From Desulfosporosinus acidiphilus SJ4 (lineage in GTDB: Bacteria > Bacillota > Desulfitobacteriia > Desulfitobacteriales > Desulfitobacteriaceae), in assembly GCF_000255115.2 (NCBI RefSeq), contig NC_018068.1:558001-622000 (forward strand): a stretch of 64,000 nt of DNA, given 5' to 3'. The position numbers were made by a program, and so were the translations under genes. The notes under the pieces are model-generated. The model was given only the letters and a program-made list of their open reading frames with translations, did no database searches and was not told the DNA's origin. Below, one piece after another: positions 26,527-34,431 of the stretch. Position 1 is the stretch's first letter. Every line of letters begins with the position of its first letter.

Positions 26527-26707
26527 ATGATACTCAAACATCAGAGGGATTTCTACTTTTAGAGAGCTCGTACTATAACCAAAGGTCATAATTAAGTTGA
26601 GAATTATGAATTTGACGTATTCTTGGATAAGATTTATTATTATCACATACCTCAGTTATCTACTAGCAAGCGTTGTATTTTCAAATCTATTCCACCTTCT
26701 TTTAATA

Positions 26708-26733
26708 CCCCTCCAAGAGAGGGGCTTTTTTTT
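26708..26733 (+). terminator. Terminator preceding repeat copy 1
   Basis: CCCCTC and GAGGGG around CAAGA, followed by CTTTTTTTT. Confidence 0.75.
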
Positions 26734-26735
26734 AA

Positions 26736-26872
26736 TATCAGAAAGTATAACCTTTGGTTGTATACTGCAAGAAGAGCTAATTCGTGCGAAGACAGTGTCT
26801 TCGTCTTCTAGCATAAGTGCAACTAACCTGCCGCTTTCGCCGGAGGCTTAGCGCCAGCTAAGTTTTCTTTAC
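26736..26872 (+). repeat. Dispersed intergenic repeat, copy 1
   Basis: Begins TATCAGAAAGTATAACCTT and contains ACTGCAAGAAGAG, GACAGTGTCTTCGTCTTCTA and TGCCGCTTTCGCC, all shared in the same order with the minus-strand copy at 32911-33077. It includes a short hairpin (GAAGACAGTGTCTTC). It follows a terminator, as does copy 2. Reading frames through it are not convincing as genes. Confidence 0.75.
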
Positions 26873-26991
26873 CGGGCTTGGGATAAGGACAAACTGTGAA
26901 CACTTAAAGATACCCAAGCATAAACTGGACTAAGAGGCGGATAGTATTGGAAGAACATTAAGGTTTCAAAGCGAGGCACGGAGGAGTTATG

Positions 26992-27252
26992 ATGGGGGAT
27001 ATGGAAATCCAGACTCTCAAAGAAGTTGTCATGGAAATCAAAGGTGACGTAAAGGAAGTTAAAGATGCTGTTGCCCGCTTACATCTGCTTATGGTAGAAA
27101 ATTATGTAACCAGAAAAGAGTTTGAAGCCTATAAGGAGCAGGAATTAAGCAGTCGTCGATGGTGGGTAACGTTTGTAGTCGGGGCAGCTACAGTAGCCAT
27201 GGCAGTAATTAACGTTGCGAATCATTTCCTTAGTAAATTTATGACGAGATAG
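26992..27252 (+). CDS. XhlA-like small membrane protein
   Basis: 86 residues; GGAGGAG ends 5 bases before this ATG, while an ATG three bases earlier is too close. An N-terminal coiled coil (LKEVVMEIKGDVKEVKDAVARLH) leads to a C-terminal transmembrane helix (WWVTFVVGAATVAMAVINVA) and KFMTR. This is the plan of phage haemolysin XhlA/holin-associated proteins. No holin or endolysin gene is beside it, so it is an orphan or a remnant of phage origin. Confidence 0.65.
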   Translation: MGDMEIQTLKEVVMEIKGDVKEVKDAVARLHLLMVENYVTRKEFEAYKEQELSSRRWWVTFVVGAATVAMAVINVANHFLSKFMTR

Positions 27253-27414
27253 ATTCGATCCTAGAGAATTGTTAAGGAATCGAAGATTGTCATACTCTTG
27301 CTCAGAAACAAATGATTTGAATCACTGTATACAATATTATGTATCGAGAAGGCTAGACACTTATTAAGAACAAAGTTATAATTGAACTACGATTTTTTCG
27401 TTTGTAAGGAGCAA

Positions 27415-27461
27415 AGAGGCTCTACGGCGTACTTAGTACGCTGTTTTAGAGCCTCTTTTTT
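27415..27461 (+). terminator. Terminator with long stem
   Basis: AGAGGCTCTA pairs with TAGAGCCTCT, with an inner GCGTAC/GTACGC stem, and ends TTTTTTC. It ends the transcript from the XhlA-like gene. The remaining gap to 27625 holds the Amt promoter region and an unconvincing 31-codon frame. Confidence 0.85.
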
Positions 27462-27625
27462 CTTGCGAAAATACTTTTTCTTCCTACTCTATGAGCCGAA
27501 AAGGTTCCTGAATGTTTACACTATTTGATCCCCTTATCGTACAAAATGGCACCACGGATGATGAAGATATGCATTTTCAAAATAACGGAAGCAGCGACGA
27601 CATTTAAGGCGGGAGGTCAACTAAA

Positions 27626-28885
27626 ATGGCTTTAAACTCCGGGGATATCGCGTTTGTATTTTTGTCTACGATCTTAGTATTTTTAATGACTCCGGGATTG
27701 GCGTTGTTTTACGGAGGAATGGTCAGAAAACGAAATGTCCTCTCAATTATGATGCAAAGTTTTGCTGCAATAGGTTTGGTTACAGTAGTTTGGGTAATAT
27801 TTGGATACTCTCTGGCCTTTGGTCCTGACCATGGACATATCATTGGAGGGTTTAACTGGTTTGCACTGAAAAATGTCGGACTCACGCCTAACCCGGATTA
27901 TGCAGCTACAATTCCTCATTTGTTGTTTTTTATGTTTCAGCTAATGTTTGCTATTATCACTCCGGCAGTTATAAGCGGTGCAACTGCAGAAAGAATGCGT
28001 TTTCCGGCATTTCTCCTGTTCATATTCTTTTGGAGCACTTTCGTTTATATCCCTCTAGCCCATTGGGTGTGGGGAGTTGGCGGCTGGATGAGAAATCTTG
28101 GAGTCATGGATTTCGCAGGCGGAACCGTTGTAGAAATGGCCTCAGGAGTGTCAGGCTTAGTAGCGGCTTTAGTTATCGGAAAACGTTTGAGAGTGGGATA
28201 CGAATTTAATATTCCTCATAATATGCCCAATGTTCTCCTGGGAGGAGGACTGTTGTGGTTCGGTTGGTTTGGTTTCAATGCCGGGGGCGCAATGGGAGCA
28301 AATGGACTCGCTGTTTTAGCTCTAACTACAACCCAAATAGCTGGAGCAGCCGGAATGATCGGATGGGCGCTTCTAGAGTGGTTCCATCGTCGGCAAATTA
28401 CTGTATTTGGAGCCATCAGCGGTATTATTGCTGCTTTAGTGGCGATAACGCCGGCAGCAGGGTTTGTTTCTTCCGGAAGTTCTTTACTCATTGGATTTAT
28501 TGCTGGAGGAATTTGCTACTTGGGTGTAAGTGTACTTAAGGATAAGCTAGGTTACGATGATGCCCTCGACGTTTTTGGCATTCATGGGATTGGCGGCACG
28601 TGGGGTACACTGGCCACAGGGATTTTTGCAGATGTAAGACTTAATTCTCAGGGCCATAATGGTTTGTTCAATGGGGGGGGAATTCATCCGGTGTTAATCC
28701 AGCTTCTTGCCATTGTTGCAACGTACGTATTTACGAGCATCATGACGTTTGTTATTTTGAAAGCAGTTGCTTTGTTCACGCCTTTAAGAGCAACAGATGA
28801 TGAGCAGGTCAACGGCTTAGATTTAACTCAGCACAGGGAAAATGCTTATCCGGATTTTGAACTTAATGAGAATGTGTATATTTAA
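27626..28885 (+). CDS. amt: Ammonium transporter, Amt family
   Basis: 419 residues, start preceded by GGGAGGTC. Eleven hydrophobic segments with Amt landmarks: DIAFVFLSTILVFLMTPGLALFYGG at the start, the central DFAGGTVVEMASGVSGL, LLWFGWFGFNAGGA, and the twin-His helices (DVFGIHGIGGTWG near residue 317). It conducts ammonium/ammonia across the membrane. The P-II gene is convergent and ends 2 bases away, rather than downstream in the same operon as in most bacteria. Confidence 0.95.
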   Translation: MALNSGDIAFVFLSTILVFLMTPGLALFYGGMVRKRNVLSIMMQSFAAIGLVTVVWVIFGYSLAFGPDHGHIIGGFNWFALKNVGLTPNPDYAATIPHLLFFMFQLMFAIITPAVISGATAERMRFPAFLLFIFFWSTFVYIPLAHWVWGVGGWMRNLGVMDFAGGTVVEMASGVSGLVAALVIGKRLRVGYEFNIPHNMPNVLLGGGLLWFGWFGFNAGGAMGANGLAVLALTTTQIAGAAGMIGWALLEWFHRRQITVFGAISGIIAALVAITPAAGFVSSGSSLLIGFIAGGICYLGVSVLKDKLGYDDALDVFGIHGIGGTWGTLATGIFADVRLNSQGHNGLFNGGGIHPVLIQLLAIVATYVFTSIMTFVILKAVALFTPLRATDDEQVNGLDLTQHRENAYPDFELNENVYI

Positions 28886-28887
28886 GC

Positions 28888-29226
28888 TTAAAGCGCAGTC
28901 TCACCGTGTTCTCCGGTTCTGATTCGGATGGCATCTGCAACATCGTAAACAAAAATCTTGCCATCGCCAAATTTTCCTGTTTTTGAAGATTCAACAAGGG
29001 CAGTGATGACCTCATCAACCTTAACAGAAGTTACAACAACTTCAAGCTTTATTTTTGGTAATAGTTTAGATACTATTTCTTGACCACGATAAAATTGGGT
29101 ATATCCTTTTTGATTTCCAAATCCTGAAACATTGGAGACGGTCATTCCATTAATTCCAAGATCAGAAAGAGCTGTTTTAACATCGTTTAGTTTTTCGGGT
29201 CTTATAATCGCCTCAATTTTTTTCAT
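28888..29226 (-). CDS. glnK: P-II nitrogen regulatory protein
   Basis: 112 residues. The T-loop reads GFGNQKGYTQFYRGQEIVSKLLPK, with the Tyr (Y46) of the YRG motif that is uridylylated in proteobacteria. The B-loop TGKFGDGKIFV and C-loop RIRTGEHGETAL are complete. It senses 2-oxoglutarate and ATP/ADP and should block the neighbouring Amt channel with its T-loop. It is transcribed toward the amt gene, so the two are expressed from separate promoters. Symbol chosen for its amt linkage (could equally be called glnB). Confidence 0.93.
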   Translation of the reverse strand: MKKIEAIIRPEKLNDVKTALSDLGINGMTVSNVSGFGNQKGYTQFYRGQEIVSKLLPKIKLEVVVTSVKVDEVITALVESSKTGKFGDGKIFVYDVADAIRIRTGEHGETAL

Positions 29227-29479
29227 AGTTACACCGCCTATTTATCGTTTCTTTTGGGATAATTTTTACATTCTAATTCAGATATGAAATACTAATCTTA
29301 AAATTTGATACAATCTTCTTTATTATAACAGAAAGATATTCGAGATAAAATCCTAGTCAAGATGTAATAGGGCTGGGCAATGTTGCGCACACAGGTTCAT
29401 TTTGAGCCTGGGCAACCAGTTAACAGTGATTTACGATAATAGGTTCACGCTGAAAATTTAATATTTGCTATTTATAAGA
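29227..29479. other. Upstream region of P-II gene
   Basis: AT-rich promoter region up to about 29350, then a GC-richer stretch with GGGCTGGGCAATGTTGCG and GCCTGGGCAACC. I see no gene in it. Confidence 0.35.
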
Positions 29480-29504
29480 AAAACCGGGTCTTAAACCCGG
29501 TTTT
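29480..29504 (-). terminator. Terminator overlapping small gene's stop codon
   Basis: ACCGGGT and ACCCGGT form the stem; on the minus strand it runs into TTTTTC. The loop contains the TAA of the 31-residue gene at 29491-29586. Confidence 0.75.
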
Positions 29505-29586
29505 GTGGTGTCTTCTTTTTAAATGGCGAATTTTTCCCTCGATCAGGCTTGCCGGTTTGTGCAGAATCTGCCGCTTTATTTGACAT
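29491..29586 (-). CDS. Small basic hydrophilic protein (31 residues)
   Basis: ATG at 29586 preceded by AAAGGAGGGGTGA. The product begins MSNKAADSAQTGKPDRGKNS and continues PFKKKTPQNRV; it is polar, basic and without hydrophobic core. Its stop codon lies in the loop of the terminator stem. It is followed upstream on the same strand by another small hydrophilic protein at 29746-29880. The composition recalls small acid-soluble spore proteins, but I see no defined family motif. Confidence 0.55.
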   Translation of the reverse strand: MSNKAADSAQTGKPDRGKNSPFKKKTPQNRV

Positions 29587-29745
29587 AAATCACCCCTCCT
29601 TTAATTGATAAAGTTCCCTAACGGAGTTAAATGATACCGTGGAATTCATCTCAAAGTTTTACGCTAGGATTTAAAACTGGTTTTTCGTAGTTTCTGTTAG
29701 CCAAAGGTGTTGATTGTACGGAACGATTTGCGGTTTGAATAAGCT

Positions 29746-29880
29746 CTACTCAGGATAAGTAGTTTCTTTGTCTTTTCCATAATCGGTCCGCCCATCCTGG
29801 TCTGGTGAATGCCCGCCAGGAAGTGTTTCACGTTTCGGAAAGGGGCGTTTTTTCGTCGAGGGCTGATCCTGCTTCTCCAT
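29746..29880 (-). CDS. Small hydrophilic protein (44 residues)
   Basis: ATG at 29880 preceded by GAGGAGGG. The product begins MEKQDQPSTKKRPFPKRETL, and its second half is rich in Asp, Gly and Lys. It has no hydrophobic segment and is likely disordered. It lies 159 bases ahead of the 31-residue gene on the same strand, possibly in one transcript ending at 29480. Function unknown; a spore-associated role is a guess. Confidence 0.55.
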   Translation of the reverse strand: MEKQDQPSTKKRPFPKRETLPGGHSPDQDGRTDYGKDKETTYPE

Positions 29881-30077
29881 GGTTATCCCTCCTCTTGATA
29901 CATTTAGGTTTCCCAGTCCAATCGTAAATTTATACGAAAATCAGATGACTAAAAGAAGAAAATTGGAAGATAAAAGGTTAAGAGATTTGGAAATGGCTTC
30001 TGTAGTACTATACAAAGATTATATTGACATGGTATGTAACACATGTTAGACTCAGCGTAGTGAATTTAATAAGTATG

Positions 30078-30205
30078 CTCTTATCCGGAGTGGTGGAGGG
30101 ACTAGCCCAATGAAGCCCGGCAACCCGCTTGCTGCATTCAGTAATATTGTGTGCGCAAGCATGGTGCTAATTCTTGCAGGAGTGAATTCTTCTGATAGAT
30201 AAGAG
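30078..30205 (+). promoter_or_regulatory. SAM-I (S-box) riboswitch
   Basis: P1 is CTCTTATC paired with GATAAGAG. The S-box core GAGTGGTGGAGGGACTAGCC, ATGAAGCCCGGCAACC and GGTGCTAATTCTTGCAG is complete. A terminator follows at 30226. It controls the homocysteine operon, so S-adenosylmethionine represses it. Confidence 0.96.
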
Positions 30206-30225
30206 GAGTGTCGATGAATAAATTT

Positions 30226-30253
30226 GGCCTCTTCGAACTAGAAGAGGCCTTTT
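30226..30253 (+). terminator. Riboswitch terminator
   Basis: GGCCTCTTC and GAAGAGGCC around GAACTA, followed by TTTTCG, about 130 bases ahead of the DUF39 gene. Confidence 0.85.
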
Positions 30254-30382
30254 CGATGCCTATAAATGGGCTTTCGAAACGAATTTTTCAGGCCTAGCTC
30301 TAGATTACTCTATTTAGAAGGGGAAGTTCTTTGGGAATACGGAAGGATAAAGCGGGAATGAAATCTGGAGGTGGGATGTTTC

Positions 30383-31579
30383 ATGAGTATTGAGAAAACA
30401 TATGCAGAGATCAACGCGAAGATCAAAGCGGGGAAAGCAGTTGTCGTAACTGCCGAGGAACTTATAGCTCTGGTGGATGAAAAAGGGCTTACAGAGGCAA
30501 CCCGTCAGGTAGATGTTGTCACAACAGGGACGTTCGCGCCCATGTGCTCGTCGGGAGCTTTTTTAAGTTTTGGACATACAAAGCCACGGATGAAAATGCA
30601 GAAAGTTTGGTTGAACGGAGTATCTGCCTATGCTGGGATTGCAGCTGTAGATGCCTATTTGGGTGCTGCGGAATTGCCTGAGGACGACCCGTTAAACAAT
30701 AATTTTCCGGGTGAGTTCCGCTATGGCGGCGGTCATGTTATTCAAGATTTGGTGGCCCGCAAACCGGTTAAGCTTAAGGCTATAGCCTATGGAACGAATT
30801 GTTATCCTCGCAAGGCAATTGAGACGATGATAACTCTGGATGAGATCAATGAGGCTATCCTTTTCAATCCGCGCAACGCTTATCAGAATTATAACTGTGC
30901 GGTGAATTTAACGGATCGGACGATCTACACTTACATGGGAATGTTGAAACCTCATTTAGGCAATGCAAACTATTCCACCTCAGGAGAACTGAGCCCCCTT
31001 TTGAAAGATCCTCATTTTAAAACCATTGGGGTAGGGACGAAGATTTTTCTCGGCGGTGGAGTGGGCTATGTTGCCTGGAACGGTACGCAGCATTTTCCAT
31101 CGATTACGAATGTCGACGGAAAAGAACTTTGTGGCGCCGGAGGCACATTAGCTGTCATCGGAGACCTGAAGCAGATGAGTCCAAAGTGGCTGGTGGGCAC
31201 TAGTTTTCTGGGTTATGGTGCAACTCTCAGCGTTGGAATAGGGATACCAATTCCCATACTTAATGAAGAAATCGCTCGGTATGCCGCTGCGAAGGACGAA
31301 GAGTTATTTGCACCCGTCGTAGACTACGGAGAGGCTTATCCTTCGTTTACTCCCGGAAACTTGGGTTACGTCAGTTATGCAGATTTGAAAAGCGGTAAGA
31401 TCACGGTTCAGGGAAAAGAAATTCAAACGTCACCGCTCTCAAGCATGCCAAGAGCCAGAGAGATTGCCTCGACTCTCAAAGAATGGATCCGCAAGGGCGA
31501 TTTCTTATTGACTGAGCCGGTTAAACCCCTTCCATCCCCGGCAGATGGGATTGTGGCTCACAGTATAAAGGAGGTATGA
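30383..31579 (+). CDS. Homocysteine biosynthesis protein, DUF39/COG1900
   Basis: 398 residues. ATG at 30383 is used because GGAGGTG covers the earlier in-frame GTG at 30371. Conserved Cys motifs APMCSSGAFLS (about residue 50) and GTNCYPRK match the family whose methanogen members, with a NIL-ferredoxin partner, convert aspartate semialdehyde and sulfide to homocysteine. The C-terminal CBS pair of some archaeal members is absent. The next two genes complete the set and a SAM-I riboswitch controls all three, which strongly supports a role in methionine synthesis. Confidence 0.9.
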   Translation: MSIEKTYAEINAKIKAGKAVVVTAEELIALVDEKGLTEATRQVDVVTTGTFAPMCSSGAFLSFGHTKPRMKMQKVWLNGVSAYAGIAAVDAYLGAAELPEDDPLNNNFPGEFRYGGGHVIQDLVARKPVKLKAIAYGTNCYPRKAIETMITLDEINEAILFNPRNAYQNYNCAVNLTDRTIYTYMGMLKPHLGNANYSTSGELSPLLKDPHFKTIGVGTKIFLGGGVGYVAWNGTQHFPSITNVDGKELCGAGGTLAVIGDLKQMSPKWLVGTSFLGYGATLSVGIGIPIPILNEEIARYAAAKDEELFAPVVDYGEAYPSFTPGNLGYVSYADLKSGKITVQGKEIQTSPLSSMPRAREIASTLKEWIRKGDFLLTEPVKPLPSPADGIVAHSIKEV

Positions 31580-31581
31580 TT

Positions 31582-31983
31582 ATGGCTCCGAAAAGAATTG
31601 TTTTGCGCTTCGGAACTGATATTTCGGTAAAGCCGATCGTTTACCGTCTGGTAAAAGATTTCGATTTAGTCGTTAATATTGTCAAAGCAGATGTTAATCC
31701 TCAAAAAGAGGGAACCATGGTTTTAGAGGTCACAGGAGAGCAAAGTGAAGAAGGACTGGCCTATTTACGTGGGTTGGGGGTTTCGGTAGAAGATCTTAGG
31801 CAGGGAATTGTCCGCAATGAAGAAAAGTGTGTGATGTGCGGAGCATGTACTGGACTTTGCCCGACAGGGGCCTTATACCTAGAGCGCCCATCCATGGAAG
31901 TTCATTTTGATGAAGATCAGTGCATTGTCTGCATGCTTTGCACTAAAATTTGTCCCATGCGGGCCATGGAGGTTCATCTCTAA
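31582..31983 (+). CDS. NIL-domain 4Fe-4S ferredoxin, homocysteine synthesis partner
   Basis: 133 residues. AAAGGAGGT lies 6 bases ahead of the ATG at 31582; the ATG at 31576 overlaps it. Residues 1-75 are an NIL domain (KRIVLRFGTDISVKPIVYRL), the small fold at the end of methionine ABC ATPases. Two 4Fe-4S clusters follow: CVMCGACTGLCPTGA and CIVCMLCTKICP. It is the bacterial counterpart of the methanogen protein that works with DUF39. It starts 2 bases after the DUF39 stop. Confidence 0.92.
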   Translation: MAPKRIVLRFGTDISVKPIVYRLVKDFDLVVNIVKADVNPQKEGTMVLEVTGEQSEEGLAYLRGLGVSVEDLRQGIVRNEEKCVMCGACTGLCPTGALYLERPSMEVHFDEDQCIVCMLCTKICPMRAMEVHL

Positions 31984-32730
31984 GTGGACTTTACAGAACG
32001 CACATACCGCCAGCGGCACCGGCAAGATGATCTTCTGCATTTTCAAGTCACGGTCCAAGAAACTGATCTGGATATTGGAGTGCGCAGAGAACGATTTTCC
32101 CGAGAATTGGTGGAATGGATCGAAGAAACAATCAGAGCTTGCCGAAAACCACTAGAAACTTATATTCAGCAGGATTCGGAATTTCTAAAAGCATTAACTC
32201 CCTATGAAGTACCAGAAGATGCCCCGGCCATCGTGAAAACTATGGCAGAAGCCGGACGAATGGCCGGGGTTGGCCCTATGGCGGCTGTAGCTGGGGCTGT
32301 GGCAGAGTGGGTGGGCAAAGCAATAGCTAAACGTTCTCGGGATGTTATTGTCGAAAACGGCGGGGATATTTTCATGAAAACAACTCGTTTTCGCAAAGTA
32401 GGAATCTTCGCCGGGGACTCTCCCCTGTCAAATCGGATAGCTCTTGAAGTCCATCCGGAACAAACTCCTCTTGGGATTTGCACGTCCTCCGGCAAAGTGG
32501 GGCCATCGTTAAGTTTCGGAAAAGCCGATGCCGTAGTCGTTCTTTCATCCTCTGTGGCTTTGGCCGATGCTGTGGCAACAGCTTGTGGTAATCTTGTGCA
32601 ATCGGAGCGGGATTTGGAAAAGGCCGTCAACTTTGCCTCTCAAATCCCAGGAATTAGCGGGTGTTTGGCTATCAAGAAAGATCAGTTAGCTGCCTGGGGA
32701 ACTATGAAAATAGTTCCCATGAAAGTATAA
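31984..32730 (+). CDS. UPF0280/COG2122 (ApbE-like fold) protein
   Basis: 248 residues from a GTG that abuts the previous stop; GGAGG lies about 13 bases upstream. Motifs include MAGVGPMAAVAGAVAEWVG, VENGGDIFMK and GICTSSGKVGPSLSFGKADA, typical of UPF0280, which shares the ApbE fold. COG2122 proteins have been linked genetically to homocysteine formation in Methanosarcina, and the gene is the third in this SAM-controlled operon. Its exact reaction, perhaps sulfur delivery, is not settled. Confidence 0.9.
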   Translation: MDFTERTYRQRHRQDDLLHFQVTVQETDLDIGVRRERFSRELVEWIEETIRACRKPLETYIQQDSEFLKALTPYEVPEDAPAIVKTMAEAGRMAGVGPMAAVAGAVAEWVGKAIAKRSRDVIVENGGDIFMKTTRFRKVGIFAGDSPLSNRIALEVHPEQTPLGICTSSGKVGPSLSFGKADAVVVLSSSVALADAVATACGNLVQSERDLEKAVNFASQIPGISGCLAIKKDQLAAWGTMKIVPMKV

Positions 32731-32910
32731 ATTGATTAAAGTTTTACCGAAATAATTAAACCAATCAGGTAAACAATATAGTGAGTTATTAGTTATATTC
32801 TAAAGTCTCTATGATTAAAATGATAAAAGTATTAAAAAAGTATAAACAAATAAAAAAGTATTAACGAATAAAAACAGGATGGCAAATATGACATAAATAT
32901 AATGAAAATA
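32731..32910. other. Non-coding AT-rich stretch
   Basis: Rich in AAAAAGTAT words; no gene. With the repeat, terminator and promoter region after it, the whole span 32731-33359 has no convincing coding frame. Confidence 0.4.
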
Positions 32911-33077
32911 AAGAAACCTTAGCTTTCGCTAAGATACTGTCTTCGCAAAAATTAGCAGTCTTGCAGCCTCTGGCGAAAGCGGCAGATTTGGTTTGACTTA
33001 TGCTAGAAGACGAAGACACTGTCTCGCACCTATTAACTCTTCTTGCAGTCTTTAACAGAAGGTTATACTTTCTGATA
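32911..33077 (-). repeat. Dispersed intergenic repeat, copy 2
   Basis: Read on the minus strand it shares with copy 1 (26736-26872) the ordered blocks TATCAGAAAGTATAACCTT, ACTGCAAGAAGAG, GACAGTGTCTTCGTCTTCTA, GCATAAGT and TGCCGCTTTCGCC. It has an extra segment near the end in which GACTGC...GCGAAGACAGTATCTT repeats an earlier part. An open frame through it is likely chance. Confidence 0.75.
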
Positions 33078-33083
33078 GGCATA

Positions 33084-33110
33084 AAAAAGGCCTCCCCGTC
33101 GGGAGGTTTT
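33084..33110 (-). terminator. Terminator preceding repeat copy 2
   Basis: CCTCCC and GGGAGG form the stem around CGTC; on the minus strand it runs into CTTTTTT, on the plus strand into TTTTAG. Confidence 0.7.
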
Positions 33111-33359
33111 AGTTTTGCGCAATTATCTTTATCTTTCATCTTTTTGATCCTTTGTACAACCCTAATTTAGCACGAAATACGAAAGGAATCAATGCCCATT
33201 TTTTGGCTGACTTTTTCTTACAAATATTATAGAAATTAGTTTTGTCAAGGAGATAATTAATCATTTTTTTTTTGATCTTTAACGGTAACTCGAGTGCTAA
33301 TTATAATGATTGCAGGATAGGATAAATTGAATAAAAATGCCCAAGACAGGGGGCTGGTT

Positions 33360-34367
33360 ATGAGTAAGATGTCAGAACTCATGGATTTTCCGGAAAATTG
33401 GCTGCCTATTGGCGGAAATCTCGCATCCAATTGGAATTTTAACCAGGATTCACAGGATCAATTTTGCTTAGAGATTTCTAATTCGGGAAGCAATAGAGCG
33501 GGAATTATCCAAACCGAAAATAATTGTTTAGAGGTTCGCGGCAACAAACGCTGGTTTATATGTGGAGTTTATCAAAGCGAATACCCGAACGTAAAGGCCT
33601 ATGTGCGGCTCTATCCCATATTTGCAAATGGAGATGTGCCGTTACCATGGATGTTTTGCTTTAACTCAAGGTCAAAAACTGGAAAAACGTTTGAATTTAG
33701 GCACTTTATTAATATCGATCCGAAGATTGTAGCTCTGCGTCTGGAGACGGGAATTATCGGATCCGGTCAGCTCATAATCAGTAAATTAATTGCTTATCCC
33801 ATGATCCCAAGACATTATCGAGGAATCTACAAAGTTGAACCGGTAAAACAGGTGGATCATATCCACTCAATTGGAGAGATTCTTAAACCGGTCCGGCTTG
33901 CGGCACCAATTCCCTTAAACATTCCCGTTAATGTTCAAGCGAGGGTTGATAGTGATATTCGTAATTTAACTTCACAGCGTGACAGGGTACAAATCTATGG
34001 AAGCAGCCATGTGCCTTTGGCGACAACCGGTACCGGCCGGGTCCAAGCGGAAATCAGCGGCCATGGATTTCAAGAAAGTATTGAAGAGGCAGAAGTCGGT
34101 CAGACGATCTCATATTCAACGATTCGTGATGTTTCAGCACTTTCCCGGTATTCTTTTGCTGTTTACAATAGGGGATCACAGCCTGCCAATGTGCAGGTTG
34201 AGCTGAGTCCCGATGGCCTACACTGGCTGAAGGTGGGGAAGAGAGAAAGGGTGGAACCGGAAACCTTGATTATGATTCCCCCCCAAGAATTCCTGCGCTA
34301 TACTCGTGTAAGCTGTGAGGCGGAAGGTTTAACCACCTTAAGAATTTGGGTTCAAGCTCAAAATTAA
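33360..34367 (+). CDS. DUF6385-like spore-surface candidate A
   Basis: 335 residues from the ATG at 33360, preceded by AGGGGG at 6 bases; a TTG at 33327 is in frame. An N-terminal beta-sandwich (FPENWLPIGGNLASNWNF to about 150) resembles carbohydrate-binding modules. A linker with VPVNVQARV and TSQRDRVQIYGSS leads to a C-terminal domain ending SPDGLHWLKVGKRERVEP and FLRYTRV, shared with the genes at 34432 and 42381. I believe this matches what databases call DUF6385. No signal peptide, as expected for proteins assembled on the spore from the mother cell. Confidence 0.75.
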   Translation: MSKMSELMDFPENWLPIGGNLASNWNFNQDSQDQFCLEISNSGSNRAGIIQTENNCLEVRGNKRWFICGVYQSEYPNVKAYVRLYPIFANGDVPLPWMFCFNSRSKTGKTFEFRHFINIDPKIVALRLETGIIGSGQLIISKLIAYPMIPRHYRGIYKVEPVKQVDHIHSIGEILKPVRLAAPIPLNIPVNVQARVDSDIRNLTSQRDRVQIYGSSHVPLATTGTGRVQAEISGHGFQESIEEAEVGQTISYSTIRDVSALSRYSFAVYNRGSQPANVQVELSPDGLHWLKVGKRERVEPETLIMIPPQEFLRYTRVSCEAEGLTTLRIWVQAQN

Positions 34368-34431
34368 ACGCAAAAACATAGCATGTAAGGAGTGAATTTC
34401 ACTAGTTTATTACGTAAAAGGTGGGGCGGAA

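Noticed and set aside
26597-26851. Frames with TVSSSSSIS through the dispersed repeat (also 32861-33139 minus)
   Set aside because: The similarity between them is explained by the DNA repeat; they contain terminators and lack good starts.
27551-27567. Possible sigma54 site TGGCACCACGG ahead of amt
   Set aside because: The GC at the -12 position is absent at the required ten-base spacing.
27512-27607. 31-codon frame just ahead of amt
   Set aside because: Weak ribosome-binding site and no family; could be a leader peptide but the sequence alone does not support it.
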